From Sphingobium sp. Z007 (GTDB lineage: Bacteria > Pseudomonadota > Alphaproteobacteria > Sphingomonadales > Sphingomonadaceae): a stretch of 64,000 nucleotides of DNA. The translations under genes were made by a program, and so were the position numbers. Shown here piece by piece: positions 9,572 to 17,229 of this stretch. The stretch lies in contig NZ_FBXK01000005.1 in NCBI RefSeq assembly GCF_900013425.1, positions 1 through 64,000 of the forward strand. The letters are read 5' to 3'. Under the pieces are notes generated by a model. That model had not been told where the DNA came from, did not search any database, and worked only from the letters and a program-made list of their open reading frames with translations. Every line of letters begins with the position of its first letter. Positions within the stretch are counted from its first letter, which is position 1.

Positions 9572-10111
9572 TTAACCAATCCGGTTGGCGAGCCAGCCGT
9601 AGAGAAAGGCTTCATTGGCCGGGCGCTGCTCCGCCAGGGCGACATAGCGTTCGCCCTGCATCGCCTCCATCGCCTTGAGCAGCACCTTGTCGCCCGCCGC
9701 GCCGCGTAGCGTGCGGAAGGCGCGCAAAGCCGCCAGCGTCCGCGCGCCGATCGCCCGGTCCACCTTGATATCGGGATAATCCTGCTGGTTGCGGTTGAGC
9801 GCGTTGAGCGCCCGCTGGAGGAAACCGGTGGCGGTCGCGACGCCCATGTTGACGCTGGTGTCGAACAGTTCGGCGGCGATCGGTCCACTCATTTCGGCGA
9901 CGAAGGCATAGCCCGGCCGCTCCCAATAAAGGCGGCGGTAGATACCTTCGGCCACGCTGCGCGGCATCGCTTGCATTGCGCCGGCATAGCCATTGGCGCG
10001 GGCGACGGCCAAGGTGATGCCCATATTGGTCGGGCCGCCGCGATCGGCGGGGTGGTGGCTGTAACCGCCTTCGCGGGCGATGACCTCGTCGATCAGGTCA
10101 TGAATGTCCAT
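9572..10111 (-). CDS. Glycoside hydrolase family 108 endolysin (N-acetylmuramidase type)
   Basis: A 179-residue endolysin. The catalytic glutamate is Glu14 in AREGGYSHHPADRGGPTNMG, the GH108 signature. The segment DTSVNMGVATATGFLQRAL and the carboxyl-terminal ALNRNQQDYPDIKVDRAIG belong to the companion peptidoglycan-binding domain usual in this family. It should cut glycan strands of peptidoglycan. It has no obvious signal peptide, so access to the wall would depend on the adjacent holin. The pair resembles the unlinked lysis cassette of Rhodobacter-type gene transfer agents. Confidence 0.85.
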   Translation of the reverse strand: MDIHDLIDEVIAREGGYSHHPADRGGPTNMGITLAVARANGYAGAMQAMPRSVAEGIYRRLYWERPGYAFVAEMSGPIAAELFDTSVNMGVATATGFLQRALNALNRNQQDYPDIKVDRAIGARTLAALRAFRTLRGAAGDKVLLKAMEAMQGERYVALAEQRPANEAFLYGWLANRIG

Positions 10112-10260
10112 ATGCGCCTCCTGTTTGGATAAGGCGAATCATTTATCCCATATGGTTCGTTGTAGGACAGAGGGATTCTACTTCCGTGTTGTTTCATGGG
10201 CACGGCTTTTCTTAGATACGAAGAGTTGTCGTTTCACTGGCGGCAAGGTATTGTCGCGCG

Positions 10261-10683
10261 ATGTGGACTACACTCATATCGGCCTTTGCTGCCATTATCG
10301 CATCAGCAGGAGCCATATATCTCACTAAATATAAGGAGCGCGAGGCAATTTGGCGGTCCAAAAAGCTGTCTTATTACGAGGAGTTTTTTGCTGCTGGCAG
10401 TGGAATTGTGGGCGATGCCTCGCCGCCTGAAGCAAAAATCAGATTTGCCACTGCTGTCAACAATCTGCATCTGATTGGCTCAGCATCCGTTATCAACGCG
10501 CTTCATCAATATACCGACGAAATTGCCGTATCAAATTCGGCTGAAGCCACAAGAGAGCGCCACGATCAGCTCTGGTCGCGGCTTGTGTGGGAAATTCGAA
10601 ATGATTTGAACGACCCGCCAAGCAAGAACCCTTCTGAGTTCTCAGCGCGTCTTTGGGCTTCGGGCGTCGGACGCAACTCGTAA
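10261..10683 (+). CDS. Hypothetical membrane-anchored protein
   Basis: A 140-residue protein beginning with one transmembrane helix (TTLISAFAAIIASAGAIYLT, about residues 3-22), followed by KYKEREAIWRSKKLSYYEEFFAAGSG and a soluble mainly helical part ending LWASGVGRNS. This one-helix-plus-KxxExxW layout is common among small proteins of unknown function in accessory DNA. The coding sequence is visibly richer in A and T than its neighbours, suggesting recent acquisition. It diverges from the endolysin gene and lies 120 bp left of the tRNA-Pro attachment repeat. No function can be given. Confidence 0.6.
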   Translation: MWTTLISAFAAIIASAGAIYLTKYKEREAIWRSKKLSYYEEFFAAGSGIVGDASPPEAKIRFATAVNNLHLIGSASVINALHQYTDEIAVSNSAEATRERHDQLWSRLVWEIRNDLNDPPSKNPSEFSARLWASGVGRNS

Positions 10684-10802
10684 TTCACTAAGCGCCAAGG
10701 GTGTTTTCGGACGGATCGGTGCCACTGGCACCCGCCTCCCGCGCTTGCGCTTGGGAGATTTTCGGGCGTCCGTCCCCCGGACGGTCGCTATTTCCGAAAA
10801 TC

Positions 10803-10849
10803 TTGGTCGGGACGAGAGGATTCGAACCTCCGACCCCCACACCCCCAGT
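10803..10849. repeat. Left 47-bp attachment repeat (partial tRNA-Pro copy)
   Basis: These 47 bases are identical to 19979-20025, which covers the anticodon loop to the 3' CCA of the tRNA-Pro gene. Here the tRNA 5' half is missing and the sequence changes abruptly at 10850. It is the remnant left at the far side of an integration into the tRNA gene. Confidence 0.9.
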
Positions 10850-10998
10850 ATTTTCGCTCCTAAATTGACGTAGCTTTACGCAGCTTGAAGTAGCTATATA
10901 ATCAAGCGAAATCAGTTGCTTGGCTCTCGGAATGAGCCGTAAGCAGATTGCCGCAGCTTTACGCGCAGCACTTACGGGAATCTTACGGGAGCAAAACC

Positions 10999-12318
10999 AT
11001 GCCAAAGATGAAGTTGACGAAAACCAACATTGACCGTGTGGCGAAGCCCGGTCTGTCGAAGTCCGATGTTTTGTATTGGGATGCCGAGAGCAAGGGGTTC
11101 GGTATCCGCGTGACACCGACCGGTCTCGCAAAGTTCATCGCTCAGGGGCGGGTGCGTGGCACCGAGGTTGATGTGCGTATGACAATCGGCAGCTACGGCG
11201 CTTGGACTGTTGATGATGCGCGCCGCAAGGCAGACGAGTATCGGCACCAGTTTGAGGACGGTATAGACCCCCGCGAGGTGCGTCGGCAGGACGATGCCGA
11301 AAAGGTCACGCTTCGGCAGGTCGCAGACCTCTACATGGAGCGCGACGGTAAGATGCGCGAAAGCACCAAGGCGGAAATGAACCGCCACGTCGATAAGGTG
11401 TTCGCCGACTGGAAGGACAAGCCGATTGTGTCCATCCGCGAACAGGACGTTCGCAAGCGCCACAAGGAAATGTGCGCCAAGGGACTCGATGGCAGGCCAG
11501 CACCGGGGCAGGCCCAGATTTCGCTCGTCACGCTGCGCACCCTCGTCAACTTTGCCAATCGGCGCTTCAAGCGTGCGGATGGGTCGCTGCTCATTCCGAA
11601 CAATCCCGTCCACGCCATGAAGGACGATTGGAAGGAGTTCGAACCCCGCACCCGTCACATCGAAATGAACAAGGTTGGCGAGGTCTGGAACAAGCTGGGC
11701 GAGTTGCGCCTCGCTGCGCGGGATGCCGCTGCGCTCGCCGGGGTCGATCTGGTCCGCTTCCTCATGTTAACCGGGGCGCGAAAGTCCGAGGGAGGTTCGC
11801 TGCGCTGGGATCAAGTTCATCTTGAGGATGACCCGGCACAGTGCTGGTGGCACCTGCCGAACCCTAAGAACGGCAACCCGGTTTGGCTTCCGTTGTCGTC
11901 GCAAGCTGTGGCCATCATCAAACAGCGCCCGAAGGTAAAGCTGCCGGATGGCACCGAAAGCCCTTTCGTGTTCCCGTCCAAATCCAAGAGCGGCTACATC
12001 ACCGACACGCGGGCACCTCTGGAACAACTCGGCAAGGTCAAAGACATTGCCAGCGACGGTAGCGGGGCGGTTTCACCGCACGACCTTAGGCGCACGTTTG
12101 TGACCACAGGCTTCTCGGCCTGCGGCATCGACCTGTTCAAGCTGGAATTGCTGACGAACCATGTGCCTCAGGGCATCACGGCGCGCCACTATCTGCAAAC
12201 CTCGCGCTTGCAATACCTGCATCCCGAGGTGCAAAGCATCTGCGATTGGCTTGAGGAGCAGGCGCGCATTGCGCAAGCGAAAGCGACCGGGGCGAATGTC
12301 GTGCAGTTGCGCGCATGA
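10999..12318 (+). CDS. Tyrosine recombinase/integrase
   Basis: A 439-residue P4/phage-type integrase. The amino end has the DUF4102-type arm-binding region (YWDAESKGFGIRVTPTGLAKF), then a core-binding domain, then a catalytic domain. That domain has the conserved residues of the family: Arg in LTGARKSEGG (about residue 260), His-x-x-Arg in PHDLRRTF (about 361-364), His in LTNHVPQG and the nucleophile Tyr in ARHYLQTSR (about 396). I chose ATG 10999 because CGGGAG precedes it at good spacing; an in-frame start at 10948 adds 17 residues. It lies 150 bp inside the left attachment repeat and should catalyse integration at, and excision from, tRNA-Pro. Confidence 0.93.
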   Translation: MPKMKLTKTNIDRVAKPGLSKSDVLYWDAESKGFGIRVTPTGLAKFIAQGRVRGTEVDVRMTIGSYGAWTVDDARRKADEYRHQFEDGIDPREVRRQDDAEKVTLRQVADLYMERDGKMRESTKAEMNRHVDKVFADWKDKPIVSIREQDVRKRHKEMCAKGLDGRPAPGQAQISLVTLRTLVNFANRRFKRADGSLLIPNNPVHAMKDDWKEFEPRTRHIEMNKVGEVWNKLGELRLAARDAAALAGVDLVRFLMLTGARKSEGGSLRWDQVHLEDDPAQCWWHLPNPKNGNPVWLPLSSQAVAIIKQRPKVKLPDGTESPFVFPSKSKSGYITDTRAPLEQLGKVKDIASDGSGAVSPHDLRRTFVTTGFSACGIDLFKLELLTNHVPQGITARHYLQTSRLQYLHPEVQSICDWLEEQARIAQAKATGANVVQLRA

Positions 12319-12615
12319 CAGGGGCCGCGCGCCGCCGCGCACAGGGGCGATCCCTGCACCGGAGCCGGTAAGGGGGCGGCGTCCCTCTTGTCAGCCCCAG
12401 CGCGGCCTACAGCCGAGCGTTTAATCCATGTGCATTTTGCGTTTGCGAGACCATGCCGGGTTAAGTAAAGCTATGCCCAGCCTGTTCTATCCGAGCGTGA
12501 TGCGGTGCCGACTTCGGTCGGTCGGGTAGAACAAAAAGTAGCAGTCCGATGGCGGATGCGGCGGCGACGGTTGCGATAGAGCAGCCGACGGCAACCGATC
12601 CCTAGGACTGCCATC
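12319..12615. other. Intergenic region with stem-loops after integrase
   Basis: No gene is supported here. A stem-loop GTTCTA...TAGAAC with inner CCGAC-TTC-GGTCGG lies around 12484-12532 and is followed by AAAAAG. A second inverted pair, GCAGTCC near 12541 and GGACTGC near 12605, brackets the segment just before the AlpA-like gene. Both could be transcription-control or excisionase-binding sites. Confidence 0.35.
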
Positions 12616-12885
12616 ATGTCCCAACACGATGACCTTTTGACGAGCGCCGAAACTGCGGCACTGTTGTCGATCAAAACGAACACCCTCGAAATCTGGCGCA
12701 ACAAGGGCAAAGGACCTGCCTTCATCAAGATGGGGGAAACCCCGCAAGCACCTGTCCGCTATGTCAGGTCGGTTGTTCTGGAATGGCTGACCACGCGGTC
12801 GTTCGTCAGCACCAGCGCCTACAGCCCGGCAGGTCTATTGAACCGCACACCTCACGGGTGCCGTTCGTCCGGCGCATCCGCATGA
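12616..12885 (+). CDS. AlpA/MerR-like helix-turn-helix DNA-binding protein
   Basis: An 89-residue protein whose first 65 residues form a winged-helix domain of the AlpA/excisionase type: DLLTSAETAALLSIKTNTLE as the helix-turn-helix, then WRNKGKGPAFIKMG and VRYVRSVVLEWL as the wing. In phage-like elements such proteins control the integrase or act as excision factors. The carboxyl tail (from about residue 70) is low complexity. It sits between the integrase and the RepA-like gene, the standard place for such a regulator. Confidence 0.8.
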   Translation: MSQHDDLLTSAETAALLSIKTNTLEIWRNKGKGPAFIKMGETPQAPVRYVRSVVLEWLTTRSFVSTSAYSPAGLLNRTPHGCRSSGASA

Positions 12886-12994
12886 ATGCCCGGAGCAATC
12901 AGCGCGCCGCTGTCCAACGGCAAGACCCTCGTAAGACCCTGTCATAAAATGCGGCAGGGTTTCGCAGACCCTGCCGCATCGGAGCACCACACCG

Positions 12995-14332
12995 ATGAGC
13001 AATTTACCAAATGACGCGCTCGGTCCGCAACCGGGCGACCAGCTGCCTGCCGCTCGCAGGTTCACTGACGAGCAGCGCGCGGCCCGCGCAAAGTTCGGCA
13101 TCTTCTGGGACGAAGACGCGCCGCCGGAAGACCCGGATGACGACCACGTTCTCGCCAGCGAGGTCAGCTCCTATGCCGACAAGAGCAGGCTGGTCACGGT
13201 CGCCAAATCTTTCCTCGACGAACTTGCCGAGTTCACCGAGCGCGCCAGCCCCTTGAACCTCGACGGACCCATTTCCGAAATTGAATGGAACACCGCCCGC
13301 ACGTCGCAGCCGCCGATCATCGACCGCTGGTTCTATGAGGACGTGGGTTGTTTCATTGCCCCCGGCGGCACCGGGAAGACCACGCTGCTCCTGTTTCAGT
13401 TGATCCATATTGTGTTGGGTTGGGAGTTGTTCGGTCACGAGGTTATGAACCCCGGCCCCGTTGTGTTGCTCACGGCGGAAGACAGCCGCGAAACCCTAGT
13501 CGCCCGCCTCCGCCAGATGGCGCTCCAGCTCCAGCTTACCGACGCGCAAATCCGGTCGGTGCGCGAAGACGTCATTATCACCGACGTTTCGGGCAAGGGG
13601 ATCAAGTTGACCACGGTTGAAAAGGACGTGGTGATGCCCAGCGCCCAGTTGGATCGGCTGATCGTCAATATCGGCGTCCTCAATCCCTCACTGGTGATTA
13701 TCGACCCGCTGGTTTCCTTCGGGGTTGGCGAAAGCCGCGTCAACGATGCGGAGCAGGGTATGATTGATGCCGCCCGCCGGATCAGGAACGCGGTCAAGTG
13801 CGGCGTCATCTACGTTCACCACACCGGAAAGGCGAACGCCCGCGATCGCACGCTGGACCAGTATAGCGGGCGCGGGGGCAGCGCCCTCGCAGACGGCTCG
13901 CGCATGGTGCATGTCCTCTGCCGCCTGAACCCGGACGAATGGACCGAAGCGACCGGCTATATGCTGGAAGGTGACGATGCCGGGTTCGTGCTGGCGCGCC
14001 CGAAGATGACATGGTGCCCGCCGCAGCCTGATATTTACATCATGCGGCGCGGCTATGTCTTCACCCGCTTCGACCACATTGGCGAAACGGCTGGCGCAAT
14101 GCGCGTCAACCAGATTGCCGACGATAAGGTCTGGCAGTTCCTGAAAGGCGAATATCTCAAGGGCATCAAGCACACGCAAAACAGCGTGGAGGACGCCAAG
14201 GTGCTGCCGCAGAAGGCAACCCGGCAGGCGGTGCAGCGCCTCCTGAAAGACCAGCGCCTCGCCAAGGAGGATTTGGGGACGGGCGGCAGGGGCGGTGCGC
14301 GGCATTTTCTGCGCCCAATGGACCGGGCATGA
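12995..14332 (+). CDS. RepA-like AAA ATPase (replicative helicase type)
   Basis: A 445-residue RecA-fold ATPase of the AAA_25/RepA group. The Walker A motif is APGGTGKTT (residues 122-130). The Walker B strand is PSLVIIDPLVSFG (around 230), followed by VIYVHHTGK, typical of hexameric RepA helicases. The region after about residue 350 holds a winged-helix-like segment ending in basic residues. RepA-like proteins unwind origin DNA in RSF1010-type plasmids and in satellite elements. Its presence suggests that the element replicates after excision. A repeat cluster directly downstream is a plausible target. Confidence 0.85.
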   Translation: MSNLPNDALGPQPGDQLPAARRFTDEQRAARAKFGIFWDEDAPPEDPDDDHVLASEVSSYADKSRLVTVAKSFLDELAEFTERASPLNLDGPISEIEWNTARTSQPPIIDRWFYEDVGCFIAPGGTGKTTLLLFQLIHIVLGWELFGHEVMNPGPVVLLTAEDSRETLVARLRQMALQLQLTDAQIRSVREDVIITDVSGKGIKLTTVEKDVVMPSAQLDRLIVNIGVLNPSLVIIDPLVSFGVGESRVNDAEQGMIDAARRIRNAVKCGVIYVHHTGKANARDRTLDQYSGRGGSALADGSRMVHVLCRLNPDEWTEATGYMLEGDDAGFVLARPKMTWCPPQPDIYIMRRGYVFTRFDHIGETAGAMRVNQIADDKVWQFLKGEYLKGIKHTQNSVEDAKVLPQKATRQAVQRLLKDQRLAKEDLGTGGRGGARHFLRPMDRA

Positions 14333-14813
14333 CCACGCTTGCGGCTTTGGTGCGTTGCAGCGTTATTGGTGCGTTTTGCTGGGTTAAACGCACCAAGAAG
14401 CAAGGGCACGCACGCAACGCATTTTGCTGCGTTGCTGCGTTAGCCCCTATAGGGAAACGCACCAAGCAAACGGGGGCGGTCGTCACCCCCCCAAGCGCTG
14501 GGCAGCTGGGACTGGGGGCATTGGTGCGTTGCCGCGCAAGCAGGCCGGTAGCGCCGGGGCTGGGGGCACGAAACCGCCGCGCTCGCCGCTTTGGGGGCGG
14601 GCATACCCTGCCAGCGCTATAGCCACCGCATATCGCGTTCCGCACCCTCTCTAATTCAGCGTGGTCAACCCTACCAACAAATACAGTGTGTGCAGTTCGG
14701 TGCGCGAGGTAAAGATCGAACCGATTGATACAAAAATATTTTGCTCGCGGACCTATTTGTTGATCTCATAAACAGTAAGGCGATCATAACTTTCTATCTG
14801 AAATTAACGCCAA
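14333..14813. other. Non-coding region between RepA-like gene and 14814 gene; candidate origin
   Basis: This 480-bp stretch holds no convincing gene. Its left part contains five copies of a 10-bp repeat, described separately. Its right part (about 14650-14810) is distinctly AT-rich, with runs such as ACAAAAATATTTTGC and CTATTTGTTGATC. A repeat array next to an AT-rich stretch after a helicase gene is the layout of a replication origin. Confidence 0.4.
14347..14530. repeat. Five copies of TTGGTGCGTT in direct and inverted orientation
   Basis: TTGGTGCGTT occurs at 14347-14356, 14366-14375 and 14521-14530. Its reverse complement AACGCACCAA occurs at 14387-14396 and 14456-14465. The first three copies could fold into a hairpin with the fourth. 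Being clustered just after the RepA-like gene, they may be iterons or binding sites; an attenuating RNA structure is another reading. Confidence 0.6.
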
Positions 14814-15524
14814 ATGTCTGATTACATTGACACCCGCTGCTCGCCCTCGCTGCATCCCGATACGGTCAAGTCGATTGATGGTTACGACGACGAGACTGCA
14901 CTTGTGCTTGGCCCGACCATTACTGCGTTCGACACAGCGTATCAGGCGGTCATCGCGGTTCATGACGCCCGCGCGCTGGCAGACAAAAATCCAAGCTGGC
15001 CGGAAGAACGGAAAATTCTGGAGAGCGACAATCTAGCGCGGCGCAAGCTGGACCAAGTGACGCGGGCGTTCGATGCGGAACTGTCCCGCCTCGGCAAGGC
15101 CGTTGCGCACCTTGAGGGGGAACTGACAGCGCCGCTGACGATGAAAGCGGCGGCGAGCATCGCGCAAGAGATTCGCGCCCATGTGAAAGCAATGAATACC
15201 GAGCAGCGGCACGATTTCGTGCGGGCCGCGCTGGACAGTGGCGACGAGGTGACATTCAGTTCTGTATGCGCCGCGCCTCCCTACCTGTCCGGTCTGACCT
15301 CTGACCTACAGCAATCGTTCACCCGCCTTTGGCACGAGAAGCAATCGCCCGACATGGCGAAGCGGCTCTGCGCAATGCAGGGGGCCAAGACGATGATCGA
15401 GCAGCGGGCAGGGCTGGTATTCCCCGAACTGACCAAGGCCGTTGGCGCAAGCCCGCAGAAAGCGAAGCGTCTCCGTGAAGCCAACACCGCCGCAGAACGC
15501 GCTTTCGCTGTGCGGGGCGCGTGA
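14814..15524 (+). CDS. Hypothetical protein of the integrated element
   Basis: A 236-residue soluble protein, mainly helical with coiled-coil-like stretches (DNLARRKLDQVTRAFDAELS and the alanine-rich carboxyl end). I do not recognise a family. It is the first of a run of closely packed small genes (14814-16996) with overlaps of only a few bases, so probably one transcript from the AT-rich region upstream. Its position between the replication ATPase and a DUF5681 gene resembles the early packaging region of phage-like elements, but this is context only. Confidence 0.7.
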   Translation: MSDYIDTRCSPSLHPDTVKSIDGYDDETALVLGPTITAFDTAYQAVIAVHDARALADKNPSWPEERKILESDNLARRKLDQVTRAFDAELSRLGKAVAHLEGELTAPLTMKAAASIAQEIRAHVKAMNTEQRHDFVRAALDSGDEVTFSSVCAAPPYLSGLTSDLQQSFTRLWHEKQSPDMAKRLCAMQGAKTMIEQRAGLVFPELTKAVGASPQKAKRLREANTAAERAFAVRGA

Positions 15525-15556
15525 TCGCCACTTCTTCAAATCAAGGGCATCATGCG

Positions 15557-16021
15557 ATGAGCGAGACAGTTCAACCCGATTGGATGCAGGGCTTTGTGCC
15601 CAATCCACAGCGCGGCAATCCGAAGTGGCGCAAGGGCATGGAAAGCCCCTGCAAGTCGGGTCGCCCTCCCGGCATTGTTGATCGCCGCATGAAAGTCACC
15701 AAGGCGTTGATGGACGACGCGCCCGCTGTGGCCCGTGTGGTGATTGATGCCGCTCTGGCCGGAGACATGCAGGCCGCCAACATTTTGATGAGCAGGGTTG
15801 CCCCGCCGATCAAGGTGCAGGCCGAGCGCGTTGAGTTTGAACTGTCGCCGGATGCTCCGCTTGCCGCGCAGGCGCAGCAAATCGTTGCCGCGATTGCTGC
15901 TGGCAAGGTGGACCCGGACACCGGGCGCACGCTGATCGCCAGCCTCCACGCTGTCGCTGACATTCGCGCCACCGAAGAATTGGAACATCGCATCATCATG
16001 CTGGAGGCCAAACAGGTATGA
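15557..16021 (+). CDS. DUF5681-containing protein, terminase-small-subunit-like
   Basis: A 154-residue protein counted from ATG 15557. An in-frame ATG at 15521, overlapping the previous stop, would add 12 residues. The amino-terminal GNPKWRKGMESPCKSGRPPG is the DUF5681 pattern seen in phage and transposon-linked proteins. A helical region follows (VTKALMDDAPAVARVVIDAA and AANILMSRVAPP), as in small terminase or DNA-packaging proteins. The ending TEELEHRIIMLEAKQ is a coiled coil. A role in DNA recognition for packaging is possible but no large terminase is present in the element. Confidence 0.65.
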   Translation: MSETVQPDWMQGFVPNPQRGNPKWRKGMESPCKSGRPPGIVDRRMKVTKALMDDAPAVARVVIDAALAGDMQAANILMSRVAPPIKVQAERVEFELSPDAPLAAQAQQIVAAIAAGKVDPDTGRTLIASLHAVADIRATEELEHRIIMLEAKQV

Positions 16022-16272
16022 CCTACGCCAAACTGAACTGGCCCCCGCGCCCTGCCGTCCGTGCGCTGCCCCCGGCACCGAGGCGGGACGTTCGGGCGCT
16101 GGTGGCTCACCACGCACCCGCCATCGCCAAGTGGACACCTGCCCAGCGCTGGGAACTGCATCAGCTCGCGGTCAACAGCTTGCTCGAAGTCATGCGCGAT
16201 TGCGACGACCCCAAGGTTCGCGCCGACGCCTTCGCGGTGCTGGTGAAGATGGGGGTGGCGCAGCCATGCTGA
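16018..16272 (+). CDS. Small hypothetical protein
   Basis: An 84-residue protein that overlaps the previous gene by the ATGA junction. It starts proline- and arginine-rich (WPPRPAVRALPPAPRR) and continues as a helical segment WTPAQRWELHQLAVNSLLEV. Nothing identifies a family. The translational coupling on both sides supports it as a real member of the small-gene run. Confidence 0.55.
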   Translation: MTYAKLNWPPRPAVRALPPAPRRDVRALVAHHAPAIAKWTPAQRWELHQLAVNSLLEVMRDCDDPKVRADAFAVLVKMGVAQPC

Positions 16273-16448
16273 ACAACGGCGACGACCGGCACAACGCTCC
16301 CAAGGCGCACAGCCTCACCCCCGGCGAGCGAGACCGCCTGCGTGAACTTCACATCGAGCGGGGCGAGGAGCGGCAGCTTGCCAGCGACATGAACCTGCTC
16401 GCGGCGCTGCGCCTCGGTGCATCGCTTCAACGTCACAAGGAGAAATGA
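16266..16448 (+). CDS. Small hypothetical protein, helical
   Basis: A 60-residue frame starting at ATG 16266 and overlapping the previous gene by 7 bp. The sequence is charged and helical (TPGERDRLRELHIERGEERQ then LLAALRLGASLQRH). No family is recognised. The overlap and the AAGGAG sequence inside its end, which serves the next gene, fit a coupled operon. Confidence 0.5.
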   Translation: MLNNGDDRHNAPKAHSLTPGERDRLRELHIERGEERQLASDMNLLAALRLGASLQRHKEK

Positions 16449-16449
16449 G

Positions 16450-16779
16450 GTGCTGACCACAACGAACGCCAACCGGAAGCGGCGGGAGGAAATCAGCGTC
16501 CCGAAGTTCAAGGCGCTGATTACGACCCCGGCAGTCGCACCGTTCAAGATGCCCGCCCCCGCAACGCTCGGTGTCCGCAAGGCCACCGCGATCACGCAGG
16601 GCGCGACGGTCTGCACTTTGACCGGCAAGAGTGTCCGAACTATCGCAGCGAATGCCACCGCTGCCAATGTGGTTAGGTCCATCGGCTATGCGGAACGCGG
16701 CGTTACCGTTGCGCCTGCGACCGGCATTGAGGTGCTTGTCCGCGTCGGGTTCAAGTGGCGGAAGATCGCGCAGGGCTGA
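16450..16779 (+). CDS. Small hypothetical protein, GTG start
   Basis: A 109-residue protein. I place the start at GTG 16450 because AAGGAG (16438-16443) lies just ahead. The amino end is basic (NANRKRREEISVPKFKAL). The rest is rich in alanine, threonine and valine with beta-type spacing, consistent with a small structural or head-associated phage protein. No family is recognised. Confidence 0.5.
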   Translation: MLTTTNANRKRREEISVPKFKALITTPAVAPFKMPAPATLGVRKATAITQGATVCTLTGKSVRTIAANATAANVVRSIGYAERGVTVAPATGIEVLVRVGFKWRKIAQG

Positions 16780-16780
16780 C

Positions 16781-16996
16781 ATGGCATCGCCGCGCGCACT
16801 CCTCGCCCGTGTCGCCCGCTTGGAGCAGGCCCGCATTGCGCCGCGCTCCCTGTTCGAGCGGGAATATGGCAGCTTCGATGCATTCGAGGTCGAGGCGCGG
16901 GCTGGCATGGCCGCTGGCGTGCTCGATACCAGGGACATGCCCGCCATCCTCAATTCTATCCGGCGCTGGCATGTCGAGGGGCTGTGGCGTCGGTGA
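16781..16996 (+). CDS. Small hypothetical protein
   Basis: A 71-residue protein starting one base after the previous stop (TGACATG). It contains an amphipathic helix at the start (ALLARVARLEQARI) and a short carboxyl segment ending HVEGLWRR. It closes the run of small genes. No family is recognised. Confidence 0.5.
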   Translation: MASPRALLARVARLEQARIAPRSLFEREYGSFDAFEVEARAGMAAGVLDTRDMPAILNSIRRWHVEGLWRR

Positions 16997-17149
16997 CGGA
17001 CGCGCTTACCCCGCCGTGGCTGGTAGCGTGGCGCGAGCGCGGCCAAGGGGTAGCGGCGAAATAGCTACCGTCAGCGCTGTAGCCGAGGCTGTGCGGCCTC
17101 TAGCGACGAGAACGGTATAGCCTCAGCGCTCTATTCCATCACGACTGAA

Positions 17150-17196
17150 ATATGTAACATATCACTCTTGACCGCATTCCCAGATATGTTACATAT
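17150..17196 (+). promoter_or_regulatory. Paired palindromic operators overlapping a promoter
   Basis: Two copies of the 13-bp palindrome ATATGTNACATAT lie at 17150-17162 and 17184-17196, centres 34 bp apart. A -35-like TTGACC (17168-17173) lies between them, and a -10-like TACATA (17190-17195) is 16 nt further on, inside the second copy. A repressor bound here would block the promoter of the gene at 17230, whose product looks like a ribbon-helix-helix protein. Confidence 0.75.
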
Positions 17197-17229
17197 TCCC
17201 TATTGATTCGCGCGATGGAGGTGGTGATG

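Noticed and set aside
10803..10849. Second tRNA-Pro gene
   Set aside because: Only the 3' half is present; the acceptor 5' strand, D arm and half of the anticodon arm are missing, so it is an attachment remnant.
14329..14622. 97-codon frame overlapping the RepA-like stop by ATGA
   Set aside because: The translation is low complexity and arises from the TTGGTGCGTT repeat cluster. No homologous protein pattern is seen, so the region is described as repeats.
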